The position numbers were made by a program, and so were the translations under genes. From assembly GCF_010548145.1 (NCBI RefSeq), contig NZ_JAAGLN010000009.1, forward strand, positions 1 to 62,500: DNA of 62,500 bases. Reading direction: 5' to 3'. The notes below the pieces were generated by a model. The model did no database searches. It saw only the letters and a list, made by a program, of their open reading frames with translations, and had not been told where the DNA came from. This stretch comes from Streptomyces sp. SID10853. Lineage in GTDB: Bacteria > Actinomycetota > Actinomycetes > Streptomycetales > Streptomycetaceae. Of the stretch, positions 42,095 through 52,433 are shown one piece after another (within the stretch, counting starts at the first letter, position 1; each line of letters begins with the position of its first letter).

Positions 42095-43939
42095 GTGTGG
42101 GAGCTGAGGGGTAGCGGGGCCGAGCCACTGGAGCCGGACGACCCGCGCCGGATCGGACCGGTTCCGCTGGCGGGGCGGCTCGGCGCCGGCGGTATGGGAC
42201 GGGTGTACCTCGGCGTCCACGAGGGCCGGTATGTCGCCGTCAAACAGCTGCTGGCCTCGGTGGTCGGGGAGGACAAGGACTTCCTGCGCCGCTTCGCGCA
42301 CGAGCTGGACAACCTCGCCCTGCTGCCCCCGGAGGCCACCGCGCCGCTGCTGGCCAGCGACCGCGACGCGCGGCCCCCGTGGCTCGCCACCGCGTACGTC
42401 CCCGGGCTCACCCTGCGGGAGGCGATGGAGCTGCACGACGGTCCGCTGCCCGCGGACGCGCTGTGGCTGCTGCTGCGGGAGGCGGCTGCCGGGCTGGCGT
42501 CGGTGCACGCACTGGACATGGTGCACCGGGACCTCAAGCCGTCCAACGTCATGCTGACCTCCGGCGGTCTCACCCTCATCGACTTCGGCATCGCCAGGGC
42601 CGCCGAGCAGTCCCAGCTGACCAGGACCGGCATGGTCGTGGGTACGCCGGCCTATATGGCACCCGAACAGGCTTCGGGGTCACGGCAGTTGAGCGGGGCC
42701 ACCGATGTGTTCGCGCTGGGCTCGGTCCTCGCGTACGCGGGCTCCGGCCGGCCGCCGTTCGGTGACGAGTCGGGGCCCGGTGTGCTGTACCGCGTCGTCC
42801 ACGAGGAGCCGGACCTGGCGCCGTTGCGGGAGCTGGACCCCGGCCTCGCCGAGGCTGTCGCGGCCTGCCTGGACAAGGACCCCGACGGCCGCCCCACCGC
42901 GGCTGAACTCCTCTGTCTCGCGCAGGAGCACGGCCCGTTCACCGAACCGCTGTGGCCGGCGGACATCAGCGGGTCACTGTCCGAGCGAGCCGCGTTCGCG
43001 GCGCAGGTCCAGAAGCTCGACCTGCCGACGGTCCCCCTCGCGGACGGAAAGCCGGGGGCGGCTGCGGGGCCCGCGTCCGGGGCTGCGTCCGCTTCCGCGG
43101 GTGAACGGCCGGAGCGGCGCCGTCGTACCCGTGTCATCCTCGCCGCGGTCCCGGTCGTCCTGATCGCGGGCGGCGCCACGCTCGCCGTCCAGTACCTCCC
43201 GCACACCTCCGCGCCCGACGCCCGGGCCCAGGGCACCCCGGCCACATCACACGCGGCCCCGGCGGGGACGGCATCGGGCGGCCCGTCCGGCAAGGCGTCC
43301 CCGGCGCATTCTCCGGGCAAGGCGAAGCCGTCGGACAAGGACAAGGACAAGGACAAGGACAAGGGGAAAGGGAAGGCCGGCGACGGGGGGAACGGCGGCG
43401 CGGGCGGGTCCGGTTCCACGACCGGGGGCTCCTCCGGCGGCTCACACAAAGGCTCAGGCGGGGGCACCTCCGGCAGCACCGGCGGCGGCTCGGGCGGAAG
43501 TTCAGGCGGCGGCTCCAGCACATCCGGCGGCTCAGGAAGCTCCGGCGGCGGTACGCCCACCGCCCCCAAGCCCCCCGCGTCCGGCACCCACAGCTACCGC
43601 AACGGCGACGACGGCGCGTGCATCATCGAGACGTACGGCAACGCGGCGGACCACGGCAGCTGCTCGGACTCCACCGCGCAGTGGACGGCCCGCAGCGCGT
43701 CGGGCGGCACGTTCACACTCGTCAACAAGCACACCGGCCGGTGCCTGGCGGCCAACATGATGGGCCAGAACGTCATCGTGGGCGACTGCGCGTCGAACGC
43801 CGGCCGGCTGTGGAAAGCGGGCTCGGGCAGCAGCCTCGTGAGCGAGTTCAGCGGCGGCTGCCTCGACCTGGCCATGAGCAGCGGTCTGGCGACGACGCCG
43901 TGCGACGGAGGAACGTCCCAGCGCTGGAGCAGGGGGTGA
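42095..43939 (+). CDS. Membrane Ser/Thr protein kinase with extracytoplasmic ricin-type lectin-like domain
   Basis: The product is 614 aa. Kinase domain: glycine loop GAGGMGRVYLG near residue 30, VAVKQL, HRDLKPSN near 143, DFGIA near 163, and APEQASG. One membrane span at about 346-368. Outside the membrane a long Gly/Ser linker with five GACAAG hexamers (43334-43363, giving KDKDKDKDK) leads to a C-terminal domain from about 499 with NKHTGRCLAAN, CLDLAMS and the QxW-like TSQRWSRG of ricin-B lectins. The start is uncertain: GTG 42095 has only GGGG upstream; the earlier in-frame TTG at 42047 lies beyond the palindrome. Confidence 0.88.
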   Translation: MWELRGSGAEPLEPDDPRRIGPVPLAGRLGAGGMGRVYLGVHEGRYVAVKQLLASVVGEDKDFLRRFAHELDNLALLPPEATAPLLASDRDARPPWLATAYVPGLTLREAMELHDGPLPADALWLLLREAAAGLASVHALDMVHRDLKPSNVMLTSGGLTLIDFGIARAAEQSQLTRTGMVVGTPAYMAPEQASGSRQLSGATDVFALGSVLAYAGSGRPPFGDESGPGVLYRVVHEEPDLAPLRELDPGLAEAVAACLDKDPDGRPTAAELLCLAQEHGPFTEPLWPADISGSLSERAAFAAQVQKLDLPTVPLADGKPGAAAGPASGAASASAGERPERRRRTRVILAAVPVVLIAGGATLAVQYLPHTSAPDARAQGTPATSHAAPAGTASGGPSGKASPAHSPGKAKPSDKDKDKDKDKGKGKAGDGGNGGAGGSGSTTGGSSGGSHKGSGGGTSGSTGGGSGGSSGGGSSTSGGSGSSGGGTPTAPKPPASGTHSYRNGDDGACIIETYGNAADHGSCSDSTAQWTARSASGGTFTLVNKHTGRCLAANMMGQNVIVGDCASNAGRLWKAGSGSSLVSEFSGGCLDLAMSSGLATTPCDGGTSQRWSRG

Positions 43940-43976
43940 CGCGAGCCCGCGTCCCCCCTGCTCACCGGCCGCACCC

Positions 43977-45395
43977 TCAGGGCCGGTGGCCGAACCGCAC
44001 CCCCTCCCACGGCACTTCCGCAGGGAACGACTCCGCACGGCGCTGGCCGGCCGGGCGGGGCGCGGCCCGTTCGATCACGGGTTTCGCGTCCTCGATCCGG
44101 TCGAGCCACCCCAGCAGGGTGTCCCGGAGCCCGTCCGCGACCGACCGGTGCGAGTCGAGCCCCGCGAGGTTGTCCAGCTCGTACGGATCGGCCGCCAGGT
44201 CGTACAGCTCGGTCTCCGTGTAGCGGTCGGCGCCCGGGGCGTGCCAGGCGTCGGCGCCGGGTGCGTCGACCGCGTACTTCCAGCGGGACGTACGCACGGC
44301 ACGGCCCACCCGGTCCTCGCTGATCTGCACGAACACGGAGCCGGGGCGGCCGGGGTCACGGCCGCCGCCGGTCAGCGGCAGCAGCGAGCGCCCCTGCACA
44401 CCGTCCGGCACCGGGATGCCCGCGGCGGCCAGCAGGGTCGGCATCAGGTCCACCGTGCCGACCGGTTCCCTGACCAGGCCGCCGCCGCTGAAGCCGGGCC
44501 CGGTCAGCGCGAGCGGCACCCGGACCGATGCCTCGTGTGCCGAGCGCTTGTACTCGCTGTTGCGGGTGCGGAAGTGGGAACCGTGGTCGGCGGTCCATGC
44601 CAGCACCGTGTTCTCCTCGGTCCCGAGGCTGCGCAGGGCGTCGCGCAGCCGCCCCACCCCCTCGTCGACCCGTTTGATCTGACCGAGGTATCCGGCGATG
44701 TGCCGGTGGGCTCCGCCCTGCGGGGCGCCGGGCCCGAGCGCGGCCAGGTCGGGCGGCAGCCAGGCACCCTCGTAACGCTCACGGAAGCCGGTGGGTGCGG
44801 GGTAGTCGTCGGCCGGGTTCTGGTGGTGCGGTTCCAGCAGGGAGAGGAACAGCAGATACGGGCGGTCGTGGTGGTCGGCGACGAACCGGATGGCCGCGTC
44901 GACCAGCGCGTCCGAGCGGTAGCCGGGCAGCCGGACCGGCTCGCCGTCCTCGTCGTACACCACCGTGCGGTAGGCGTCCGAGGTGAATTCGAGCCGGTCC
45001 GAAGCGAGCCACGTCCGGTAGCCGCCACGGCTACCGGACGGCACCGGGCCGGGCGGGCAGTCGTCGCCCGCCAGGTGCCACTTGCCGATGTACCCGGTCG
45101 CGTAACCGGCACCCGCGAACTCACCGGCGAGCGTGGGGATGTCCCGCGGGAGCGGGAGCCCGTTGCGGAACACCCCCGTCGCGGTGGGGTAGCGGCCGGT
45201 CTGGAGCGCCGAACGGGCAGGTGCGCAGACCGGGTTGGGGGTGATCGCCTGCTCGAAGAGCGTCCCCTCGCGGGCGATGCGGTCGAATTCGGGTGTCACC
45301 CCCGCCGGGTTGCCGTGCACGCCGGTGGTGTCCCAGCGCTGCTGGTCCGTGAGGACCACGATCACCTGCGGGGGCGCCCCGGCGGAGGTGCTCAT
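43977..45395 (-). CDS. Type I sulfatase (formylglycine-dependent)
   Basis: The product is 472 aa. The sulfatase signature [13 protein letters not shown] has Cys57 (C-x-P-x-R), which is converted to formylglycine. Metal ligands are seen as [12 protein letters not shown] and [20 protein letters not shown] carries the conserved Lys-x-x-His. There is no signal peptide, so it acts in the cytoplasm on imported sulfate esters. It overlaps the dioxygenase stop by ATGA (45392-45395). Confidence 0.9.
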   Translation of the reverse strand: MSTSAGAPPQVIVVLTDQQRWDTTGVHGNPAGVTPEFDRIAREGTLFEQAITPNPVCAPARSALQTGRYPTATGVFRNGLPLPRDIPTLAGEFAGAGYATGYIGKWHLAGDDCPPGPVPSGSRGGYRTWLASDRLEFTSDAYRTVVYDEDGEPVRLPGYRSDALVDAAIRFVADHHDRPYLLFLSLLEPHHQNPADDYPAPTGFRERYEGAWLPPDLAALGPGAPQGGAHRHIAGYLGQIKRVDEGVGRLRDALRSLGTEENTVLAWTADHGSHFRTRNSEYKRSAHEASVRVPLALTGPGFSGGGLVREPVGTVDLMPTLLAAAGIPVPDGVQGRSLLPLTGGGRDPGRPGSVFVQISEDRVGRAVRTSRWKYAVDAPGADAWHAPGADRYTETELYDLAADPYELDNLAGLDSHRSVADGLRDTLLGWLDRIEDAKPVIERAAPRPAGQRRAESFPAEVPWEGVRFGHRP

Positions 45396-46456
45396 GCGCC
45401 GGCCGTCTCCGGCACCCGGGTGCCGGCCGCGCCCGAGGTACCTGATGCGCCCGAGGTACCGGCTGCGCCTGATGCACCCGATGCGCCTGATGCGATACCG
45501 AAGGCCGGGTCGGGCACCTCCTCGGGGCTGATGAGGGTGGACGGGCGGCCGTCGACCCCGACCGGGACGTCCCCGTCGATGGTGACGCGGCGGAGCTTGC
45601 GCGTGTGCTCGTCCGAGTCGTCGACCCCGTAGTGCTGGGTGGCGCGGTTGTCCCAGATGGCTACGTCACCGGTCTGCCACTGCCAGCGCACGGTGTTCTC
45701 CGGACGCTCGATGTGCGACTGGAACAGGTCGACGAGGGCGCGCGAGTCCCGGCCGGTCAGACCGCTGATGCGCTGCACGAAGTTGCCGAGGAGCAGGACG
45801 CGTTCGCCGGTCTCGGGGTGGACGCGCACCACCGGGTGCTCGGTGAGGAACTTCGTGGACGTGAACACCTTCCGGTACTGGGCGAGGGCCTCGGGCCTGG
45901 CGTTGGGGCGTACGGCCACATAGTCGTAGTCGTTGGAGTGGACGGCGCGCAGCGTGTCGGCGAGGGCGCGCAGCGGCTCGGGCAGCCCGGCGTAGGCGGC
46001 GGCGGTGCTGGCCCACAGGGTGTTGCCGCCGTACGGCGGGATGACGACGGCGCGCAGGATCGAGAAGGCCGGGTAGGCGGGGACGAAGGTGACGTCGGTG
46101 TGCCACTGGTTGGCCCGGCCGCCGTGGTCGGAGTCGATGCCGAGCGAGTAACGGCCGTCGGCGGACGGGACGGTGGGGTGTGCGACCGGGGTGCCGAGGA
46201 GCCGGCCGAACGCCTCGTGGCTGTCCTCGTCCAGGTGGTCCTGGCCACGGAAGAAGACGACCTTGTTGGCCAGCAGCGCGTCCCGGACGGCGGTGACGGT
46301 CGCCGGGTCGAGGTCGCCTCCGAGGCGCACCCCGGAGATGACGGCGCCGATACGGCCGCCGAGCTTCTGGACGGTGACCTCGTCCGCGCCGGACTTTCCG
46401 GTGGCGGACTTTCCGGTGGCGGGGGCGGAAGCAGCTGCGGTGGTTGCCGAGGACAT
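45392..46456 (-). CDS. Fe(II)/2-oxoglutarate-dependent dioxygenase, TauD/AtsK (alkylsulfatase) type
   Basis: The product is 354 aa. The metal triad is visible as His119-x-Asp121 in QWHTDVTF and a distal His near residue 275 in [14 protein letters not shown], with an Arg in RKLRRVTI for 2-oxoglutarate. Such enzymes oxidise alkyl sulfates or sulfonates to release sulfate or sulfite. The last 30 residues are Ala/Ser/Gly repeats ([18 protein letters not shown]) encoded by repetitive DNA at about 45412-45492. ATG 46456 has AGGGA upstream. First gene of an operon with the sulfatase. Confidence 0.9.
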   Translation of the reverse strand: MSSATTAAASAPATGKSATGKSGADEVTVQKLGGRIGAVISGVRLGGDLDPATVTAVRDALLANKVVFFRGQDHLDEDSHEAFGRLLGTPVAHPTVPSADGRYSLGIDSDHGGRANQWHTDVTFVPAYPAFSILRAVVIPPYGGNTLWASTAAAYAGLPEPLRALADTLRAVHSNDYDYVAVRPNARPEALAQYRKVFTSTKFLTEHPVVRVHPETGERVLLLGNFVQRISGLTGRDSRALVDLFQSHIERPENTVRWQWQTGDVAIWDNRATQHYGVDDSDEHTRKLRRVTIDGDVPVGVDGRPSTLISPEEVPDPAFGIASGASGASGAAGTSGASGTSGAAGTRVPETAGA

Positions 46457-46476
46457 GGCGGGATTCCCTTCGGAGG

Positions 46477-46503
46477 CCAAGATCATCCGGTGATTAATCT
46501 TGG
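46477..46503. promoter_or_regulatory. Inverted repeat CCAAGAT-N13-ATCTTGG near the dioxygenase start
   Basis: 7-bp arms around CATCCGGTGATTA lie 20 bases upstream of ATG 46456, in an AT-richer patch with TTAAT sequences on both sides. A ROK-family or other sulfur regulator could bind here. Confidence 0.5.
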
Positions 46504-46759
46504 AGAGGAATTAATGAGGCCGAGCGGCGAAGCCAGGGCGGCACGGACGAGAGAGCCGAACGTGTGCGGTTACGGGGCCAGTTACGGGGTCAGGTCAGGT
46601 ACGGGTCAGTGCTGACGAGTGACGACAAGCCTTCGGGGCCACGTGGTCACGGACCTTCGGGCCGTTACGGCCCACCGGTGGTGACGGTGCGGCGTGGCCG
46701 GAAAGACCGGAACCGCCGGGCCGTCCGGTCAGGCGGCGGTACAGCGACAGCCGCCCGGA

Positions 46760-46791
46760 CACGCCACCCGCACAGCGGGGCGGGTGGCGTG
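46760..46791. repeat. Strong hairpin (12-bp perfect stem)
   Basis: CACGCCACCCGC (46760-46771) and GCGGGTGGCGTG (46780-46791) enclose an 8-base loop. Lacks a T-run. It could end a leader transcript in either direction. Confidence 0.6.
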
Positions 46792-47090
46792 GGCGGGCCA
46801 CGCGTCGGGAACGGCCGTCGCGAACATGCCCCGGAGATTTCCAGCGCCCTTCCGTCCGCGTCAAGGGCCCTTCGTCTGCCGGACCGTGCGCGGGAGTGGT
46901 TGAATCGGCGTCTGCGCAGGGCCTCGGGCAGCACCGCCCCCGCACCCTCAAAGCACCTCTGAGCAGCGGCTTTTCAGCCAGCCGTGCGAGGTGCGCACAC
47001 CCCGTCGTGAACCGGGTCCCACACAGCGGCGCGATTTCATGCCGCCGTAACGTTGCGACCGCCCCGGCGGCGCCGGACGAAGGAAGTCCC

Positions 47091-48296
47091 ATGACAGCCG
47101 CCCCCCGGATCTCCCGGGCGACCGGTGACGGCCGCCGCGAGGCCAATGCCGCATCGGTGCTGCGCACCGTGCTCGATCACGGCCCCGTCGCCCGCCGCAC
47201 CATCACCGAGCTGTCCGGCCTCAGCCCGGCCGCCGTGTCCCGTCAGTGCACCGATCTCGTCCGCCTGGGCCTGGTGAGGGAGTTGCCCGACCTCACGGAG
47301 AGCACCGGTGTCGGCAGACCGCAGATCCCGGTCGACCTGCACACCGGGCAGCCGGGCGGCCCGGTGGCGGGCGGCGTCCACATCGGCGTACCCGGTTCGA
47401 CGTTCGGCCTGCTCGACCTGCGCGGACAGCTGCTGGCCCGCCGGGCGTTCCCGCACGACGGCATCGATCCCGGAGAGCTGCCGCACCGGATCCGCCAGGG
47501 GCTGCGGACGTTCCTCGACGACACCGCAGGCGGCCGCCGGCTGCTGGGGGTGGGCGCGGCCATCGGCGGCTGGGTGGATCCCGGGCCGGGGACCGTCGTA
47601 CGGCACCCGGCACTGGGCTGGCACCAGCGGCCGCTCGCCGCTGAACTCGCCCGTGACCTGGGCGGACTTCACGTACGGATCGACAATCACGCGCGTGCCA
47701 TCGCCCAGTCCGAGATCCTCTTCGGCCGGCCTGCGGCGCGCCGCAGCCTGGTGCATCTCTTCGTCGGCAATGTGGTCGACGCGGCCCTGGGCATCGCCGG
47801 GGTGGTGCACCAGGGGCCCGGGTCGGGCGCGGGTGATGTCGCGCATCTGCCCGTGCCCGATTCCACGGTCGTCTGCCCCTGCGGGCGGTCCGGCTGTCTG
47901 GGTGCGACGGCCTCCAACACGGCGGTCGCGCTGACCGCCGTGCGGCGCGGGATCGTTCCGGAGCCGGATGTGTTCCTGGTGGTGGACGCGGCGGCGGCCG
48001 GTGACCGGCGCGCGGACCGGCTGCTGCGCGAAAGGGCCCGCGCGGTCGGCCGTGCGGCGGCCCTGCTGCTCGATGTCCTCAACCCCGATCTGGTCGTGAT
48101 CACCGAGAACTCCAGCCTGGTCAACCCGGAGTACCTGGAGGAGATCCGGGGCGCGGCGGTCGACCTGTCCCATGTCTGCGCCGATCCCGAACGGATCGTG
48201 ATTCCACATGCCGAAACGGCGGTTCTGCCCGTGGCGGCCGGCACGATTCTGCTGAACCCGCTGTTCAGAAGCCCTCTGGCGGCGTTCGGCGAGTAG
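47091..48296 (+). CDS. ROK-family transcriptional regulator
   Basis: The product is 401 aa. N-terminal winged helix (RRTITELSGLSPAAVSRQCTDL at residues 36-57), then a ROK sugar-kinase-like domain with the zinc site CPCGRSGCLGAT. The kinase ATP-site GxGxxG is altered (GVGAAIGG), as in NagC/Mlc-type regulators. Located between the dioxygenase/sulfatase operon and the ABC/sulfatase operon, it is the best candidate to control both. AGGAAG lies before ATG 47091. Confidence 0.88.
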   Translation: MTAAPRISRATGDGRREANAASVLRTVLDHGPVARRTITELSGLSPAAVSRQCTDLVRLGLVRELPDLTESTGVGRPQIPVDLHTGQPGGPVAGGVHIGVPGSTFGLLDLRGQLLARRAFPHDGIDPGELPHRIRQGLRTFLDDTAGGRRLLGVGAAIGGWVDPGPGTVVRHPALGWHQRPLAAELARDLGGLHVRIDNHARAIAQSEILFGRPAARRSLVHLFVGNVVDAALGIAGVVHQGPGSGAGDVAHLPVPDSTVVCPCGRSGCLGATASNTAVALTAVRRGIVPEPDVFLVVDAAAAGDRRADRLLRERARAVGRAAALLLDVLNPDLVVITENSSLVNPEYLEEIRGAAVDLSHVCADPERIVIPHAETAVLPVAAGTILLNPLFRSPLAAFGE

Positions 48297-48385
48297 CCGC
48301 GCAGCCGAGTCCTGAGCCGGTCCCGGTATCAGGATCCGGACGGACCGTGTTGACCGCCCGGCGAGGCCACTGCCATATTGCTCCC

Positions 48386-48469
48386 GTGAACCCGGACATG
48401 CGCCTCATCTCCCGCAGGCACGTCGACCTCTGTCGACAGGCCAGCGCGGTCTGTGCCCCGCGCGGCTGA
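48386..48469 (+). CDS. Cys-containing leader peptide upstream of the ABC transporter operon
   Basis: A short frame of 27 codons (GTG 48386) or 23 codons (ATG 48398) reads MRLISRRHVDLCRQASAVC then APRG. The core RRHVDLxRxxS with Cys matches the small leader peptides found ahead of sulfur-metabolism genes in actinomycetes, where translation of the Cys codons is thought to sense cysteine supply. The two Cys are at UGU codons. The next 380 bases to the transporter gene hold GC-rich repeats and the tandem array at 48668 but no other gene. Confidence 0.72.
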   Translation: MNPDMRLISRRHVDLCRQASAVCAPRG

Positions 48470-48667
48470 CCCGGACGCTCTCCCCGCGGGCCCGTCCCGG
48501 CTGCCCGTGACCCACAGCTGACCCGGCCCGGCCCGGTCACGCTCCCGGCCGGCCCTGCACACCGGGCCAGGACCTCCCGTACCTCCGCACCGCCCGCACC
48601 GCCCGCACCGGCGCGCACAACTCCCGGCATTCCCCTACCTGTTCACGCCAGAACCGCCTGACGTACG

Positions 48668-48747
48668 ACTCACGCAGCACTACTCACGCAGCACTACTCA
48701 CGCGTCACGGCTCACGCAGCACAGCTCACGCGTCACGGCTCACGGCG
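48668..48747. repeat. Tandem repeat of ACTCACGCAGCACT type, about 5.5 copies
   Basis: Units of 14-15 bp (two identical ACTCACGCAGCACT copies, then variants with CTCACGCGTCACGG) run from 48668 to 48747, in the leader of the transporter operon between the leader peptide and the lipoprotein start. Confidence 0.7.
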
Positions 48748-48851
48748 TACGGGCTCTGTAAGCGCGCGTGGAACCACTTCGTACCGCTGCGGAAGCAATG
48801 CCGCAGCACACCCCGCCCCTCACTGTCTCTCACCGCCACAGGCAGGTTTCG

Positions 48852-50444
48852 ATGACCGAGCTCCACCCCTCCATGCCCACCGGGCCGTCCCGCCGCACCG
48901 CCCTGCGGGCCGCGGGCGGCGCCACCCTGCTGACGGGGCTGGGTCTTTCGGGCTGCCGCTCCGCGGTCTCGGACGCCTCGTCCGGGACGCAGGGCGCCGG
49001 TGCCGCCCCCCGGCGCGGCGGCACCGTCAATGTCGCCATCAACAGCGACTTCACCCCCGGCCTGCTCTTCTCGCAGAGCAACCAGGCCCTCCAGCACCGG
49101 CTGATCTACAACACCCTGACCCGGTACGACGACCACCTCACGCCCCAGCCGGAACTCGCCACCTCCTGGACGTACGCCAAGGACGGCCGCAGCATCACGC
49201 TCAAGCTGCGCGAAGGCGTCACGTTCCACAACGGCCGGACGTTCACCGCGGACGACGTGATCTTCGCGGTGAAGAATCTGCAGAACCCGGTGCGTGCCGC
49301 CCAGTTGCGCAGCACCGCCGCCACCATCACCGGCTTCGAGAAGCGCGGTGACCACGGACTCGTACTGAAGCTCGCGCACCGCGTGAACAACCTCTTCGAT
49401 CTCTTCGAATTCATGATCATCACTGATCCGGGCACGGTCGACGACGCCGTCACCGGCAAGAGACTGATCGGCACCGGCCCGTTCAGGCTGACGAAGTGGA
49501 GCCCAGGCTCCGGCCTGAGCCTGACCCGGTACGACGGTTACTGGCTGCCGGGCCGGCCCTATCTCGACCGGGTGGAAGTACGGGTGATACCCCAGGCCGA
49601 CGCGCTGAGTTCGTCCCTGCGCTCCGGCCAGTCCCAGCTCTCCTTCGACGTCCCCGGGAAGAGCCTGGGCACCGTCAAGGCCGACCCGAAGCTCGGCATC
49701 ACCGACTACGACACCGGGGCCGGAGCGGTCTACCTCGGCGTCAACACCAAGGTCGCCCCGCTGGACGACCGGACGGTCCGGCAGGCCATCGCCTGGGCCG
49801 TCGACCGCGACCGCCTCCTCGACCAGGCACTCGGCGGGTACGGTCTCGCCTCCGCCGCCCCCTGGCCCAAGTCGTCGCCCGCCTTCACCGAGGCCCACCG
49901 CACGCACTACACCCACAACCCCGGCAAGGCCCGCGAACTGCTCAAGTCCGCGGGACACGGGAAGCTCGAACTGCCCCTCCTCCACATCGCGCTACCCAGC
50001 GACACGGCGATCGCCGAAGCCGTCCAGTACGACCTGAAGCAGGTGGGCGTCGACGTCACCCTCCAGCCCACCGACTCGGCGACCGCGCAGAAGAAGCTGA
50101 TCTCCCAGGGCATGCCGGCCCTGTGGACCATGAACCACGGCTTCGCCCAGGTCCAGCCCTCCACGCTGGCGGTGAGTGCCTATCCGTTCAACGAGGCCAA
50201 GAACACCTCCAAGTACCACTCCGCGCACTACACCCGCGTGGTGCGGGAGGCATGGACACAACCGGAGTCGAGCGCGGCGCGGGCGAACGCCCTGCACGAC
50301 GAGATCTCCGGCATCCTCCTCGACGAGGCGTTCATCATCGACCTGGTCGTCCGCGGACAGATCCAGGTCGCCGCCCGCCAACTGCACGGTGTGGCCCTGA
50401 ACAAGTTCTCGTATCTGAACCTCGACCACGCCTACCTGGTGTGA
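48852..50444 (+). CDS. ABC transporter substrate-binding lipoprotein (family 5)
   Basis: The product is 530 aa. N-terminus has SRRTALRAAGG followed by a hydrophobic stretch and lipobox LSGC, a Tat-type lipoprotein signal. Then VNVAINSDFTPGLLFSQSN and the SBP_bac_5 segment LREGVTFHNGRTFTADDVIF. Such proteins capture peptides, nickel or small sulfur compounds; context with sulfatases suggests sulfate esters or sulfur-containing peptides. First structural gene of the operon. Confidence 0.9.
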   Translation: MTELHPSMPTGPSRRTALRAAGGATLLTGLGLSGCRSAVSDASSGTQGAGAAPRRGGTVNVAINSDFTPGLLFSQSNQALQHRLIYNTLTRYDDHLTPQPELATSWTYAKDGRSITLKLREGVTFHNGRTFTADDVIFAVKNLQNPVRAAQLRSTAATITGFEKRGDHGLVLKLAHRVNNLFDLFEFMIITDPGTVDDAVTGKRLIGTGPFRLTKWSPGSGLSLTRYDGYWLPGRPYLDRVEVRVIPQADALSSSLRSGQSQLSFDVPGKSLGTVKADPKLGITDYDTGAGAVYLGVNTKVAPLDDRTVRQAIAWAVDRDRLLDQALGGYGLASAAPWPKSSPAFTEAHRTHYTHNPGKARELLKSAGHGKLELPLLHIALPSDTAIAEAVQYDLKQVGVDVTLQPTDSATAQKKLISQGMPALWTMNHGFAQVQPSTLAVSAYPFNEAKNTSKYHSAHYTRVVREAWTQPESSAARANALHDEISGILLDEAFIIDLVVRGQIQVAARQLHGVALNKFSYLNLDHAYLV

Positions 50445-50445
50445 C

Positions 50446-51390
50446 ATGCGCAGCTATCTGATCCGGCGGCTGCCGTCCGCCCTCCTCGTCCTGGTCATCG
50501 CCTCCTTCCTGATCTTCACCATCCTGCGGCTCGTCCCCGGCGACCCCGCGACCACCCTCGCCGGGCCCGACGCGGACGCGGCGACCGTCGCCGCGATCCG
50601 GGACCGGCTCGGCCTCGACGCGCCGCTGCTCTCCCAGTACGCCCACTGGATCGGCTCCCTGCTGACCGGGGACCTCGGCCCTTCGTACGCGGTCGGCGGC
50701 CGGACCGCCGACCTGATCGGCCACGGCCTCGGCGCCACCACCGAACTCACCCTGGGCGCGCTGCTGTTCGTGATCGTGCTCGGTACGGCTTTCGGCATGC
50801 TCGGTGCCACGGCGCGCAGCCGGTGGATCCGCAGCGCGGTGCGGGTGACGACGACCGCGGCGCTCGCCGTGCCGCCGTTCGTCAGCGGCGTGCTGCTCGT
50901 GTGGCTCTTCGCGGTGAGCCTCCGCGTGCTGCCCCCGGGCGGCCGGGTGGCCTTCCTCACCGCCCCGGACCTCGCCGTGCAGTATCTCGTGCTGCCCGCG
51001 CTCTGCCTGGCGCTGCCGAGCGCCGCCGTACTCGGCCGCTACCTCAAGGACGGCATCGAGCGCGCGCTCGCCGAGGACTTCATCCGTACCGCAGCTGCGG
51101 CCGGGGTCGCACCGCGCCGGCTGCTGTGGCGGCACGCGCTGCCGAACGCCCTGCCGCCCGTGGTCACCCTGCTCGGCATGCAGACCGGCCAACTGCTCGG
51201 CGGGGCCGTACTCGTCGAGGCGATCTTCGCCTGGCCGGGCCTCGGCCAGCTCGCCGAACAGGGCCTCACCCTCCGCGACTACCCGGTCGTCCAGGACCTC
51301 CTGCTGCTCCTGGTCGCCGTCTTCGTCCTCGTCCAGCTGCTCACCGACCTCGTGTACGCCTGGGTCGACCCCCGGATCAGGTGGGAGTAA
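50446..51390 (+). CDS. ABC transporter permease (DppB-type)
   Basis: The product is 314 aa with six membrane spans, the conserved loop [20 protein letters not shown] (EAA motif) near residue 218, and DPRIRWE at the C-terminus. Starts 1 base after the lipoprotein stop. Works with the following permease and the fused ATPase. Confidence 0.92.
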   Translation: MRSYLIRRLPSALLVLVIASFLIFTILRLVPGDPATTLAGPDADAATVAAIRDRLGLDAPLLSQYAHWIGSLLTGDLGPSYAVGGRTADLIGHGLGATTELTLGALLFVIVLGTAFGMLGATARSRWIRSAVRVTTTAALAVPPFVSGVLLVWLFAVSLRVLPPGGRVAFLTAPDLAVQYLVLPALCLALPSAAVLGRYLKDGIERALAEDFIRTAAAAGVAPRRLLWRHALPNALPPVVTLLGMQTGQLLGGAVLVEAIFAWPGLGQLAEQGLTLRDYPVVQDLLLLLVAVFVLVQLLTDLVYAWVDPRIRWE

Positions 51391-51395
51391 CCGCC

Positions 51396-52433
51396 ATGAG
51401 CTCAACCGCCGACCTCCACCCGACCGGCCCCACCGGCCCCGCAGACCACTCCCCGACCGGCCCCACCGGGCCCACCGGCCCTGCAGACCCCACACGCCCC
51501 ACCGGGCCCGCAGACTCCACCGTCCACTCCCCCACCGGTCCCGCAGGTCCCACCGGCCCCACCACGCCCACGGACCCCACCGGCCACTCCCCCGCAGGCC
51601 CGCGCCGCCCGGCCCGCAGCCGTCATCCGTACCGCGGCGCGCTGTCCACCGTCCGCGGCCGGGCCGGTCTCGTCCTGGTCGGCGCCGTGGTCCTGGCCGG
51701 GCTGCTCGCCCCCCTCATCGCCGGACACGGGCCCACCGACCAGAGCGGCCAGAGCCTCGCCGGGCTCGGCACCCCCGGCCACCCCCTGGGCACCGACGAC
51801 CTGGGACGCGACCTGCTCAGCAGGGTCCTGTACGGGATCCGGGCCGATCTCGGCATCATCGCGATCGCGGTCCCCGCGGGCGCGGTGCTCGGCTGCCTGT
51901 TCGCCCTGGCCGCCGCGGCGCACCCGGCCGCCGACACCGTCGTCCAGCGCGTCTTCGACCTGGTCCTCGCCTTCCCCGGCCTGATCCTGGCCCTCGCGAT
52001 CACCGCGATCCTCGGCCCCGGCAGGCTCCCCGTCATCCTGGTCATCGCGCTCGCCGAGGTCCCGGCCTTCGGGCGGCTGCTGCGCGGCAGCATCCTCGTC
52101 CAGCGGGAGCAGGAGTACGTCACGGCCGCCCGGGTCGGCGGCAGTTCGGGCCGCCGGGTGCTGGTCCGGCACATCCTGCCCAACGCCGCCGACCCGCTCA
52201 TCGTCCAGATCGCGGTGTCGCTGAGCGTCGCCGTCTTCATCGAGGGAGCGATGAGCTTCCTCGGGGTGGGCGTACGGCCGCCCGCGCCCACGCTCGGAGC
52301 CGTACTGAGCCAGGCCATGCCCTATCTCGCCCAGGCCCCCACCTTCGCGGCAGGTCCGCTGATCACCGTGACCGCTCTCGTCCTCGGGCTCTCACTCATC
52401 GCCGAGGCGCTCAACAGGGAGATACGCCGATGA
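51396..52433 (+). CDS. ABC transporter permease (DppC-type) with collagen-like N-terminal extension
   Basis: The product is 345 aa. Residues 10-75 are Gly-Pro-Thr/Ala repeats ([20 protein letters not shown]), encoded by imperfect GGCCCCACC repeats at about 51421-51600. The rest is a standard DppC: a first span near residue 90, [16 protein letters not shown], and the EAA loop [20 protein letters not shown]. The extension is not typical of the family and is probably a cytoplasmic disordered tail. The stop overlaps the ATPase start (ATGA). Confidence 0.88.
   Translation: MSSTADLHPTGPTGPADHSPTGPTGPTGPADPTRPTGPADSTVHSPTGPAGPTGPTTPTDPTGHSPAGPRRPARSRHPYRGALSTVRGRAGLVLVGAVVLAGLLAPLIAGHGPTDQSGQSLAGLGTPGHPLGTDDLGRDLLSRVLYGIRADLGIIAIAVPAGAVLGCLFALAAAAHPAADTVVQRVFDLVLAFPGLILALAITAILGPGRLPVILVIALAEVPAFGRLLRGSILVQREQEYVTAARVGGSSGRRVLVRHILPNAADPLIVQIAVSLSVAVFIEGAMSFLGVGVRPPAPTLGAVLSQAMPYLAQAPTFAAGPLITVTALVLGLSLIAEALNREIRR

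Larger units (their letters stand above)
46457..47090. other. 634-bp divergent intergenic region between dioxygenase operon and ROK regulator
   Basis: No convincing gene. It holds an inverted repeat next to the dioxygenase start (46477-46503) and a strong hairpin (46760-46791). The rest is GC-rich without clear promoter elements. No leader peptide of the type found at 48386 was found on either strand. Confidence 0.6.

Noticed and set aside
46595..47167. 190-codon minus frame in the dioxygenase-ROK intergenic region
   Set aside because: Arg/Pro/Gly-rich, no motif, no ribosome binding site and it runs into the ROK gene start; not credible as a gene.
48668..48747. Possible CRISPR-like array
   Set aside because: Units are contiguous 14-15-mers without spacers; no cas genes in the window.
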